NCBI RefSeq assembly: GCF_000248055.1 | Contig: NZ_BAFC01000123.1 | Span: 1-64,000 of the forward strand | DNA: 64,000 nt | DNA from: Gordonia sputi NBRC 100414 | GTDB taxonomy: Bacteria; Actinomycetota; Actinomycetes; Mycobacteriales; Mycobacteriaceae | Direction of reading: 5' to 3' | Shown here: in pieces, positions 18,009-25,302 of the stretch | How the letters are laid out: every line of letters begins with the position of its first letter | Position numbering within the stretch: the stretch's first letter is position 1 | The notes under the pieces: model-generated | What the model saw: only the letters and a program-made list of their open reading frames with translations | Databases searched by the model: none | Told to the model about the DNA's origin: nothing | Program-made: the position numbers and the translations under genes

Positions 18009-18239
18009 ATGCACGACGAACCAACGACGCCAGAGCAAGATCTGGCCGGAGCCGCCGCGAGCGACGACCCGGCCATCGGCCTCGCCGCTGTCCGCGCATT
18101 GCGGACCCTGGCTGACCGGCTCGAGGAAGTACAGGTTGCGAACGCTCGATCCAAGGGCTGGAGCTGGCAGGCGATTGCAGAGATTCTGCAGATCAGCCGC
18201 CAGGCCGTGCACCAGAAGCATTCACAACGTGAGGCCTGA
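18009..18239 (+). CDS. Small helix-turn-helix protein
   Basis: The 76-residue protein has an acidic N-terminus, a helical middle (LAAVRALRTLADRLEEVQVANARSKG) and a C-terminal HTH, WSWQAIAEILQISRQAVHQKHSQ. It lies 22 bases before a Clp-N repeat protein gene and directly after a cluster of inverted half-sites. I recall a similar pairing of such an HTH with Clp N-terminal domain proteins in other actinomycetes. It probably represses its own operon. What signal it senses is not visible. Confidence 0.8.
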   Translation: MHDEPTTPEQDLAGAAASDDPAIGLAAVRALRTLADRLEEVQVANARSKGWSWQAIAEILQISRQAVHQKHSQREA

Positions 18240-18261
18240 GAGGGCCGAAAGGAGAACCATC

Positions 18262-19185
18262 ATGTTTGGTCGATTCAGTCGAGACGACAAGATGATGCTG
18301 GCATTTGCCACGCAAGAAGCCGCCGACCTGGGACATCACCAGCTCGGCAACGACCACCTCATCCTTGGCATGCTGTGCAACGCGCGTTCGCCGTTGTTCG
18401 GGCTGCTCGGTGAGCAGGGTCTGAAGCTCGACGCGGCGCGTGACGTCGTGCGGGCATACCACGAAGAGAACGACGCCGACGAGGAGAAGGCCGCCGAGCA
18501 GAGCGCGGCCGACCGCTACGAGGAGGATCGCGAGGCTCTCAAGAGCATCGGTATCGACCTCGACAAGGTGCGCGCCGCCGTGCGTGATCGCTTCGGCGAC
18601 GACCTCTCCGAAGGCTGGGCCGAACGCCCCGAGCGTGGCCGCGGTCCGCGTGGTCGCGATTGCGGTCCTCGAGGCGGGGGTCCCCGTGGTCGAGGCCGTG
18701 GACACGGTCACGGTCACGGTCACGGCAGGGGCCGCGGTCGGGGCTTCGGCCCTGGCTTCGACCCGCGCGAGGGCTTTGATCCGCGTCGCGGAGGGCCCGG
18801 GGGCTTCCCTGGTGGTCCGTTCCCGGGTGGTCCGTTTGGCGGTGGCCCCTTCGGGCCCGAGGGTTCGTTCGGTGCCGAGTTCGGTCCCGGGCAGTTCGAC
18901 GGCGAGCCCGACGGTCGGGGCCCCTGGGAGCCCGGTCGCGGACGGCGCGGCCCCCGCGGTCGCGGTGGCCGGCCACGCTTCGCGGCGGAGACGCGCGACG
19001 CCTTCCGGGCCGCGGTCGAGATCGCGCGTGAGCGCAACGACCAGCTCCGCGCCGAGTATCTACTCCTGGGCATCCTAAAGTGCAACGACCCGGCGTCGCG
19101 CGCCGTCGTCGAATCTGCCACGAGCGCAGAGGATCTCAAGGCCGCCGTGCTGGCGAGCCTGCCGGAGGTCGACGCGGAGGTCTGA
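18262..19185 (+). CDS. Clp N-terminal-repeat protein split by a Gly/Arg/Pro/His-rich linker
   Basis: The 307-residue protein has no AAA+ domain. Residues 1-65 form a Clp_N-like half (LAFATQEAADLGHHQLGNDHLILGML), followed by a charged helical stretch. Residues about 118-236 are low complexity: RGRG and GHGHGHGHG runs, then PGGPFPGGPFGGGPFGPEG, then more Arg-Gly. The second Clp_N-like half is FRAAVEIARERNDQLRAEYLLLGIL near the C-terminus. ATG 18262 follows AAGGAGAACCATC. Clp_N domains bind substrates or adaptors, so an adaptor or decoy role is possible. The linker looks disordered and could bind metal through His or nucleic acid through Arg-Gly. Function is inference only. Confidence 0.78.
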   Translation: MFGRFSRDDKMMLAFATQEAADLGHHQLGNDHLILGMLCNARSPLFGLLGEQGLKLDAARDVVRAYHEENDADEEKAAEQSAADRYEEDREALKSIGIDLDKVRAAVRDRFGDDLSEGWAERPERGRGPRGRDCGPRGGGPRGRGRGHGHGHGHGRGRGRGFGPGFDPREGFDPRRGGPGGFPGGPFPGGPFGGGPFGPEGSFGAEFGPGQFDGEPDGRGPWEPGRGRRGPRGRGGRPRFAAETRDAFRAAVEIARERNDQLRAEYLLLGILKCNDPASRAVVESATSAEDLKAAVLASLPEVDAEV

Positions 19186-19217
19186 TCTCGCAGGTCTGAT
19201 CTCTCGGGCCGCAGCGA

Positions 19218-19295
19218 GCGCAGAAAGTTACACCTCAGGGGTGGTTCGCCTGTACCGGTACAGGTGGACCACCCCTGACTCGTAGGTTTCTGCGC
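19218..19295. repeat. 78-bp palindrome, copy 1
   Basis: A nearly perfect inverted repeat of 2 x 39 bases centred on TGTACCGGTACA (19251-19262), with ends GCGCAGAAA and TTTCTGCGC. The inner arms (CAGGGGTGG with CCACCCCTG) also pair. It starts 32 bases after the stop of the Clp-N gene and lies upstream of the AbiEi/DUF559 gene. Two more copies of exactly the same length are in the window. Confidence 0.9.
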
Positions 19296-19357
19296 AGCCC
19301 GCGACCCTGTGGAGAGATTTTCCGCGCGTGCCCGAATCGGGTGCACACTGTGTTGCC

Positions 19358-20305
19358 ATGGACGACTTCGGTGTGCATCCGGTGGCATCGCTGCTCCGTG
19401 ACGGAATGTCGCCGAGAGATGTTCGACGCGCCGTCGAGGAGGGCCAACTACAGCGAGTACGCCACGGCTGGATGGCCGCCGATGGTGCAGACCCGCTGGT
19501 CGTCGAGGCAGTCCGCGCGGGCGGCTGCCTCACGTGCGTGGCGGCGCTCAAGCTGCACGGGTTCTGGATTCCGCCGCGCGTCAAGGCATTACACGTACGA
19601 GGGACCGCCTCGGCGCATCGTCGACATCCTCGACGATTCTGCCGCCAGTACGGCGGACACACCAGGGTCGACGCCGCCGTCGACGATCCGGTGACCGCCC
19701 TGCGCCACGCCCTGCGATGCCTCACCGGCGAGCAGACGATCGTCGTCACCGACTCGATGCTGCACCGCCGATACCGTTACGACGCAGGCGAACTCGCACG
19801 CAAACCCGGCGGCGACGAGGGTGATGAGGAGTCCGACCTCGTCGTGCCCACCGTCGAGCAGATCCACTCGGCGTTCGACGGTGCGCCGAAGTCGGTGAGA
19901 CGACTGCTCGACGAGTGCGACCCCAAGGCCGCGTCGGGCATCGAGTCGATCACGCGGGTTCGTATCCGCCGCAAGGGTGTACGCCTCACGACGCAGGCGC
20001 ACATTCCGGGCGTCGGGCATGTCGACATGCTGATTGGCGACAGGCTCGTCGTCGAGGTCGACGGTTATGCGTTCCACTCCGAGAAGGAGAACTTCCAAGA
20101 GGACCGTCGTCGAAACCAGGTGCAGGCCGCGGGCAACTACGTGTATATGCCGTTCACCTACGACGATGTCATCGACCGGTGGCCCCACGTCGAGGCGACG
20201 ATCATGGGCGCCGTCCACAACGGGGTGCACCTCAATCCCCGACGGCGCTCGACAACGATCCTCACGTCCGATGAGTTCTTCGAACAGATCAGCTCGCGCA
20301 GATAG
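19358..20305 (+). CDS. Orphan AbiEi-type / DUF559 nuclease-like protein between two palindromes
   Basis: The 315-residue protein starts with a winged-helix AbiEi-like segment (GVHPVASLLRDGMSPRDVRRAV, then QLQRVRHGWMA). The AbiEi core follows around TCVAALKLHGFWIPP and ALRHALRCLTGEQTIVVTDSML. A DUF559/Vsr-like end carries HIPGVGHVDMLIG, LVVEVDGYAFHSE and EDRRRNQ, compatible with a PD-(D/E)XK fold. ATG 19358 is preferred; an in-frame start 30 bases upstream (19328) is possible. No AbiEii toxin is nearby. Its stop codon lies inside palindrome copy 2, and copy 1 is 62 bases before its start. It is a paralogue of the gene at the left edge of the window. Confidence 0.8.
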   Translation: MDDFGVHPVASLLRDGMSPRDVRRAVEEGQLQRVRHGWMAADGADPLVVEAVRAGGCLTCVAALKLHGFWIPPRVKALHVRGTASAHRRHPRRFCRQYGGHTRVDAAVDDPVTALRHALRCLTGEQTIVVTDSMLHRRYRYDAGELARKPGGDEGDEESDLVVPTVEQIHSAFDGAPKSVRRLLDECDPKAASGIESITRVRIRRKGVRLTTQAHIPGVGHVDMLIGDRLVVEVDGYAFHSEKENFQEDRRRNQVQAAGNYVYMPFTYDDVIDRWPHVEATIMGAVHNGVHLNPRRRSTTILTSDEFFEQISSRR

Positions 20306-20373
20306 TTACCACTCTGGGGTGCCTCGCCTGTACCGGTACATGCGCGCCGTCCGCGGGCTGTAGTTTTCTGCGC
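20296..20373. repeat. 78-bp palindrome, copy 2, overlapping a stop codon
   Basis: Centre TGTACCGGTACA at 20329-20340, ends GCGCAGATA and TTTTCTGCGC, total exactly 78 bases. The inner arms pair less well than in copy 1. The last codons and stop of the AbiEi/DUF559 gene lie within its left arm. It sits between that gene and convergent menA, so it may also terminate transcription from both sides. Confidence 0.88.
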
Positions 20374-20412
20374 CCCGGTCGGGCCCGGGCCGTTAGCTGA
20401 CCCGCCCGCCCG

Positions 20413-21282
20413 CTACCCGACCGCCAACCCGACGGCCGTGAGCACGGCCCACGCGAGCATGGCCATGCCGGTGGCGCCGAGCGAGGGAATGAGCCCCGGG
20501 CCGACAGCTCCCGCGCGGACCGCCTGGTAAGCCTTCCACAGGAGGGGAGCGGCGAGCAGCCCGAGCAGTGCCCACGGGGTGGCTGCCACGAGCACCACGC
20601 TCATCACGAGCGGAATCAGCAGCAGCACTCCGTAGAAGCGTCGGGTTGCCGCGTCGCCCATGCGCACGGCCAGGGTGTTCTTGCCGGACTCGCGGTCGGT
20701 GGGGATGTCGCGCAAGTTGTTGACCACGAGCACCGCCGTCGAGAGCGAGCCGACTCCGACCGCGCACGCCAGTCCTACCCAGTCGACGGTCCCGACGGTG
20801 ACGTATTCGGTGCCCAGCACCGCGACGAGGCCGAAGAAGACGAAGACCGCGACCTCGCCGAGTCCGATGTAGCCGTATGGCTTCGACCCTCCGGTGTAGA
20901 ACCACGCACCCGCGATGCAGATCGCTCCGATGATCACGAGCCACCAGGCCGTCGTCGCGGCGAGCACCAGACCGCACACCGCCCCGATCCCGAAGCAGAG
21001 GAATGCCGCGCGCTTGACCGACTCCGGTGATGCGGCTCCCGAGCCGACGAGCCGCATCGGGCCGACGCGCTCATCGTCGGTGCCGCGGATGCCGTCGGAG
21101 TAGTCGTTGGAGAAGTTCACGCCGATGATGAAGGCAATCGCGACGACCGCGGCCAGCGCCGCCTTCCACCAGTTCACGCCGCCGATGTGAAGGCCTGCGC
21201 CGACACCGGCGACGACGGGTGCGATCGCGTTGGGGAGTGTGCGGGGTCGCGCCCCGGCGATCCACTGCTTTGGGGTTGCCAC
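20413..21282 (-). CDS. menA: 1,4-dihydroxy-2-naphthoate polyprenyltransferase
   Basis: MenA attaches the prenyl chain to dihydroxynaphthoate in menaquinone synthesis, in the membrane. The 289-residue protein has the UbiA-family metal-diphosphate motif [15 protein letters not shown] and a second Asp-rich loop in [22 protein letters not shown]. About eight to nine helices fill the rest. The N-terminal [20 protein letters not shown] is typical of actinobacterial MenA. It is the left backbone marker of an interval that ends at menE about 38 kb away; in M. tuberculosis the same interval is only a few genes long. Confidence 0.96.
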   Translation of the reverse strand: MATPKQWIAGARPRTLPNAIAPVVAGVGAGLHIGGVNWWKAALAAVVAIAFIIGVNFSNDYSDGIRGTDDERVGPMRLVGSGAASPESVKRAAFLCFGIGAVCGLVLAATTAWWLVIIGAICIAGAWFYTGGSKPYGYIGLGEVAVFVFFGLVAVLGTEYVTVGTVDWVGLACAVGVGSLSTAVLVVNNLRDIPTDRESGKNTLAVRMGDAATRRFYGVLLLIPLVMSVVLVAATPWALLGLLAAPLLWKAYQAVRAGAVGPGLIPSLGATGMAMLAWAVLTAVGLAVG

Positions 21283-21295
21283 CCTAGAACCCTAG

Positions 21296-22075
21296 CTACT
21301 GGCTCGACAGTCCGAACGCGGTGAGTACGGCCTTCGTCGCATCGGCAGAGGGGAAGGCGCCGTGGACGTCGATCACCTGGATGCCCTCGGCGTCCATGGC
21401 GGCGGCGTATCCGGCGCTCGGATCCGACGATGCGCCGTCGACGCTCTGCTTGATCACGGCGATCTTGGCATTCGGATACTTCTTGGTGAGTTGGTCGATC
21501 AGCGGCTGGACCTGTGCCGCGAGCGGTGTGCTCTGATCGGGAGTGGCCGTGTAGTTGAGCAGGATGAGATCGGGTGTGACCTCAGGGCGGATCAGCTTGG
21601 CGAGGTTCTGCTGCGCATACGAGGGGCCCTTGCCCGCGGTGCTTCCGTTCCAGTATCCGATCGGACCGTTGGCGCCCTCGCCGAGTCCCGTCATAGGTCC
21701 GTACACCTCGGTGGAGGTGTTCCAGTACTTGGTGGCGACCGGACGGTCGAGCGCCTTGCTGATCGCCGAGCCCAGCGTCGGCGCCCAGCCCTGCTGATCG
21801 GCACCCGTGGCATCGCCCAGCAGCACAATGGTTTTGGGCGTCTTTGGCGCGGCCTTGGCGCTGTCCATGAACGCGACTGTGGCCGGGGTCGCAGTCGGTG
21901 CGGCACTCGATGGCGCAGCGTTCGACGGCGTACCGCTCGACGCGGTTGAACTGACGCCGCTTGTGCGGTTCCCCGATACCACCAGTCCGACGACCAGCAC
22001 GACAACGCAGACGATCATGACCACCCAGGCCCAGATCGGTGCGGAAGCCCAGATTCGCTTCAGCAGACTTCCCAT
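21296..22075 (-). CDS. Membrane-anchored SGNH-hydrolase-like protein without the usual serine
   Basis: The protein has an N-terminal membrane helix (IWAWVVMIVCVVVLVVGLVV), a Ser/Thr/Ala/Pro-rich linker and an outer domain starting KTIVLLGDATG. That strand matches SGNH block I, but GDS is replaced by GDA. LLNYTATPDQ fits block III loosely, and DVHGAFP near the end may be block V. The ATG at 22075 is chosen; a GTG four codons upstream is possible. It lies 13 bases downstream of menA on the opposite reading direction of transcription order, upstream in position. Enzymatic activity is doubtful; a binding or structural envelope role is possible. Confidence 0.68.
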   Translation of the reverse strand: MGSLLKRIWASAPIWAWVVMIVCVVVLVVGLVVSGNRTSGVSSTASSGTPSNAAPSSAAPTATPATVAFMDSAKAAPKTPKTIVLLGDATGADQQGWAPTLGSAISKALDRPVATKYWNTSTEVYGPMTGLGEGANGPIGYWNGSTAGKGPSYAQQNLAKLIRPEVTPDLILLNYTATPDQSTPLAAQVQPLIDQLTKKYPNAKIAVIKQSVDGASSDPSAGYAAAMDAEGIQVIDVHGAFPSADATKAVLTAFGLSSQ

Positions 22076-22136
22076 GCGGTTTACCACTCCATCTTCTTTA
22101 CCCACGCCCCGAAGGGTCACAATAGCGGCACCTCGG

Positions 22137-23342
22137 TCAACAGTCGCTCCGGACGTGCAAACCGCGCATTCGCGCCCCGATCCACTCGCCGAGGATGGGG
22201 CCCGGATCGAAGGAGTGTCCGAGTCCCTCGCGCCGATCGCGCTCGACCCTATCTCCGACGCTGCAGGCGCGCGTAACTGCGGCTTCGGTCACCTGCACAG
22301 GATTGATCTCGTCGGCGCTTCCGTAGATCGCGAGAATGGGCACGTCCGTTCTCGCGGACGGTAACGCGAAGCGCTGCAGGGTGTTTCGAAGCTGCTCAGT
22401 AGCGTCCGACGAGTCCTGTGTGGCCGTCGAGCCCAACGCCTGAGGGTCGGGGCTGTGTGACTGCGCGGCCAGGGCGCTGCGACCGGTGGCGCAAGACAAC
22501 CTGGAGTCGACGTCGTTGGTCGAGAGTCCTGGCAGATAGGTACCGGGATCGATGCGTGAGTCCGTCCGCGACGCCCCGACGACGATCAGCGGATAGAGGA
22601 AACGCTGGGCTGTATTGAGTGTGCCGTGGGCTGCGGCGTCGGCGTAACCGGTCATGTCCAGAACCGGCGACATTGCGACAGCTCCTACGAGCTCTCCTGT
22701 CTGCGTTGAGTTTTCGTACTCTGAGTGCTCGTATTCGCCGTACTGCTCGGCTGTTGCCCACGCCGCTGCGCCTCCCTGTGACGGGCCGACGACGACCCAC
22801 TTCGCGCCGATCGTCGGCTCGACCGAACGTGCAGCGTGCACACTGTCGATGACGTTGTACGCGGCGGTGCGCGGCTCGAGGTAGGGGTGCGCCGGGGCGT
22901 CGACGCGTGTGCTCAGCCCCTGGTAATCGGTGGTCACCACGGCGTATCCGGCGCGGATGAACGAGCCGATCAGTGATACCTCGCCGAACATGTCCGGGTG
23001 ATCCGACGGCCCGCAGTCGCGCGCGAGCCCCGTCGTGCCATGCGCGAAAGCGATCAGCGGCCACCCGCCCGCGGGCCACGAGCCACCCGGGACGAACACC
23101 GCTCCGGTGACAGCGGTCTGCGAGTTGTCGACTCCCGAGGTCGAGGTGTAGTTCAGTCGGGTGACACGGGTGTGCGGCGGCAGCACCGCCGTCCACGAGT
23201 CGAGGCCGGGCGACGTCGCGAGCACATCACCGCGTGCCTGTGTGGTCTTCGTCACTGGCGCGGGCGATGCGTCGTTTCCGCAGGCCGTAGCCACGCACAG
23301 CGTGACCACGCACGCGTACGCGACGACCAACGCTTTTCTCAC
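22137..23342 (-). CDS. Secreted lipase-family (LIP) lipoprotein
   Basis: The N-terminus is a lipoprotein signal with VATAC. The mature 380-residue alpha/beta-hydrolase has AFAHGTTGLARDCGPSDHP (oxyanion region), the nucleophile elbow VVGPSQGGAAAW, an Asp in AIYGSADEINPV and a His in GLGHSFDPG. This order and the C-P-S-rich lid match the secretory lipase family found in Mycobacteriales and Candida. It probably hydrolyses lipids or esters outside the cell. A GTG start at 23342 gives the full signal peptide. Confidence 0.85.
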   Translation of the reverse strand: MRKALVVAYACVVTLCVATACGNDASPAPVTKTTQARGDVLATSPGLDSWTAVLPPHTRVTRLNYTSTSGVDNSQTAVTGAVFVPGGSWPAGGWPLIAFAHGTTGLARDCGPSDHPDMFGEVSLIGSFIRAGYAVVTTDYQGLSTRVDAPAHPYLEPRTAAYNVIDSVHAARSVEPTIGAKWVVVGPSQGGAAAWATAEQYGEYEHSEYENSTQTGELVGAVAMSPVLDMTGYADAAAHGTLNTAQRFLYPLIVVGASRTDSRIDPGTYLPGLSTNDVDSRLSCATGRSALAAQSHSPDPQALGSTATQDSSDATEQLRNTLQRFALPSARTDVPILAIYGSADEINPVQVTEAAVTRACSVGDRVERDRREGLGHSFDPGPILGEWIGARMRGLHVRSDC

Positions 23343-23437
23343 ACGGAGAATCTAGCGGGTCGCGCGAACACGGTGCCGTCTGCTTGCGCGGGGGTGCCCC
23401 GTCCATGATTCTGTTCCGCGTGGGAGTGCAGATCGGC

Positions 23438-25108
23438 ATGCGTGACGACGCGACAGCAACGCGGCGTCGTCATGGCTCCCCGCCCATACCGTTGCGGGAC
23501 CCCAATGTGGTGACCGTTCCGCGCGACGGCGAGGTCTACGCCTATCTCGGACCGCAGATGAGATGGGTCCAGCTCTTCCTGATTGCGGCGTTCGTCCTCG
23601 CGGGTGCGTCGCTATTCGTCTTCGCAACGGCGCATCCGTTGCTCTGGCCCGCGCTGATCGTCCTCGCGCTCAACGCGGCGAGTGTGGTCTTCGCGGCGTG
23701 TACAGGCATGGCACGACGCCGCGTGCAGTGGCGTTCGCATCAGACACTCGCTGCGAACTGGGAGCCGGCCGACGCCCGATACCCGCGTGTCGACGTTTTT
23801 CTGCCCACGTGCGGCGAAAGCCTCGCCATCCTGCGCAACACCTACGAGAACGTCTCGCACCTGTCGTGGGGGAGCCGGATCAAGTTCTACGTCCTCGACG
23901 ACGCGGCGCGGCCAGGCGTCGAATTCCTCGCCGAAGAATACGGTTTCACCTACATCGTCCGGCCCAACCGCGGTGAGCTCCGTAAGGCGGGAAACCTCAG
24001 GCACGCGTTCGGGATCAGTTCCGGGCATCTCATCGTGATCTTCGACGCCGACTTCTGTCCGCGCCCCGACTTTCTCTGGCATCTCGTGCCCTACCTCGAC
24101 GATCCGCGAGTGGGCGTGGTGCAGGATCCGCAGACCTTCGCCACCACCGAATCGATGAACTGGATTCAGCGGACGGCGGGGGCGACACAGGAATTCTTCT
24201 ACCGTTGGGTGCTGCCCTCACGCGACGGCTTCGATGCCGCGACCTGTGTCGGCACCTCTGCGGTGTACCGGCGGTCGGCGCTCGAGGCCGTTGGCGGGTT
24301 CGCGCCGATCGACCACAGCGAGGACCTGCATACGGGACGGCATCTGCAGCAGGCCGGTTACCGGGTCAGCTACGTCCCGGTGGTGCTCTCGCGCGGGTTG
24401 TGTCCGGCCGACCTCGCCGGATTTCTCAACCAGCAGTACCGCTGGTGCATGGGATCGCTGTCGCGCCTTCCGAATCCGGCGCTGGCCACAGCTCCCGTCC
24501 GCCCGACGATACGGCAGCGCCTCGCGGCCTTGGCGGGTGTGTTCTACTACCTGACGACCGCTATGAACGTCTTCATGCTCTTCATTCCGGGGATCGTGAT
24601 GGTCGCGTTCTATCCCGCCGATGTGCATCCGGCCCAACTCGTTCCGTTCCTCCTGGGACTGTGGGTGTATGTGGTGCTCTTTCCGTTGGTGTCGCGCAGC
24701 AGGTGGCGATTCGAGGTGCTCCGGATTCAGATGGCGTACAGCTTCGCGCATACGGTTGCCATCTGGCACAAGCTCACCGGCCGCGAGAAGAGTTGGGTAC
24801 CCACAAGTGTTGTCGGAAAGACGAATTCACTCGCGCGGTCGATCAGTCTGCTCGGAGTGATCGCACTTGGCGGATCACTCGCACTCTTCTGGGTTCTCGT
24901 CGTGCGTGACGTGTTGGAGCATGGGTTGTGGGACTTCTTCATGCTTGTCGGATTCGTGGGGGCCTACACCTACCTGGCCCTGCCGCTGTTGTCCGAGTTC
25001 ATCAAGATACTCATCTCGCATCAGCGTGGACCGTCGAAGCTCTCCGACGAGATCGGCGCTGCCACTGCGACTGCTGAGGCGCCCGACGTCACGGAGCGCG
25101 CGGCATGA
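23438..25108 (+). CDS. Cellulose-synthase-like GT2 glycosyltransferase
   Basis: A processive, membrane-embedded GT2 enzyme. Two N-terminal helices precede the catalytic domain, which carries the first Asp in FYVLDDAARPG, DAD in VIFDADFCPRPDF, the acceptor region TCVGTSAVYRRSALEAVGGF with EDLHTG, and the Q-x-x-RW-type motif in NQQYRWCMGS. Several helices follow. This order is that of BcsA and related synthases, without a PilZ domain. Start is taken at ATG 23438; in-frame upstream starts exist. It is coupled by ATGA to a 65-residue membrane protein and then to an acyltransferase, so it likely makes an acylated surface polysaccharide. Confidence 0.9.
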   Translation: MRDDATATRRRHGSPPIPLRDPNVVTVPRDGEVYAYLGPQMRWVQLFLIAAFVLAGASLFVFATAHPLLWPALIVLALNAASVVFAACTGMARRRVQWRSHQTLAANWEPADARYPRVDVFLPTCGESLAILRNTYENVSHLSWGSRIKFYVLDDAARPGVEFLAEEYGFTYIVRPNRGELRKAGNLRHAFGISSGHLIVIFDADFCPRPDFLWHLVPYLDDPRVGVVQDPQTFATTESMNWIQRTAGATQEFFYRWVLPSRDGFDAATCVGTSAVYRRSALEAVGGFAPIDHSEDLHTGRHLQQAGYRVSYVPVVLSRGLCPADLAGFLNQQYRWCMGSLSRLPNPALATAPVRPTIRQRLAALAGVFYYLTTAMNVFMLFIPGIVMVAFYPADVHPAQLVPFLLGLWVYVVLFPLVSRSRWRFEVLRIQMAYSFAHTVAIWHKLTGREKSWVPTSVVGKTNSLARSISLLGVIALGGSLALFWVLVVRDVLEHGLWDFFMLVGFVGAYTYLALPLLSEFIKILISHQRGPSKLSDEIGAATATAEAPDVTERAA

Positions 25109-25302
25109 CTGAACCCGAGTTCGATCCGCACGCTCCCGAGTGCCGCTCGCCCGAGCGCCCAGAGGTGACGGAACGACGCCCCGCCGAACCCAATTGGAAC
25201 CGCATCACTGTGTTCGAGGTGATCGGCTACACGCTTGCGATCGTCTTCATCGGGGTGCTCGCGATGGGCGTCTTCGACATCATGCTCCCGTGGTCGACGT
25301 GA
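25105..25302 (+). CDS. Small single-helix membrane protein coupled to GT2 and acyltransferase
   Basis: A 65-residue protein with a proline- and glutamate-rich N-terminal half and one C-terminal helix, ITVFEVIGYTLAIVFIGVLA. It overlaps the GT2 stop (ATGA) and the acyltransferase start (GTGA), four bases each. Such double coupling argues strongly that it is real and is a partner of the synthase or acyltransferase complex. No family is recognised. Confidence 0.75.
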   Translation: MTEPEFDPHAPECRSPERPEVTERRPAEPNWNRITVFEVIGYTLAIVFIGVLAMGVFDIMLPWST

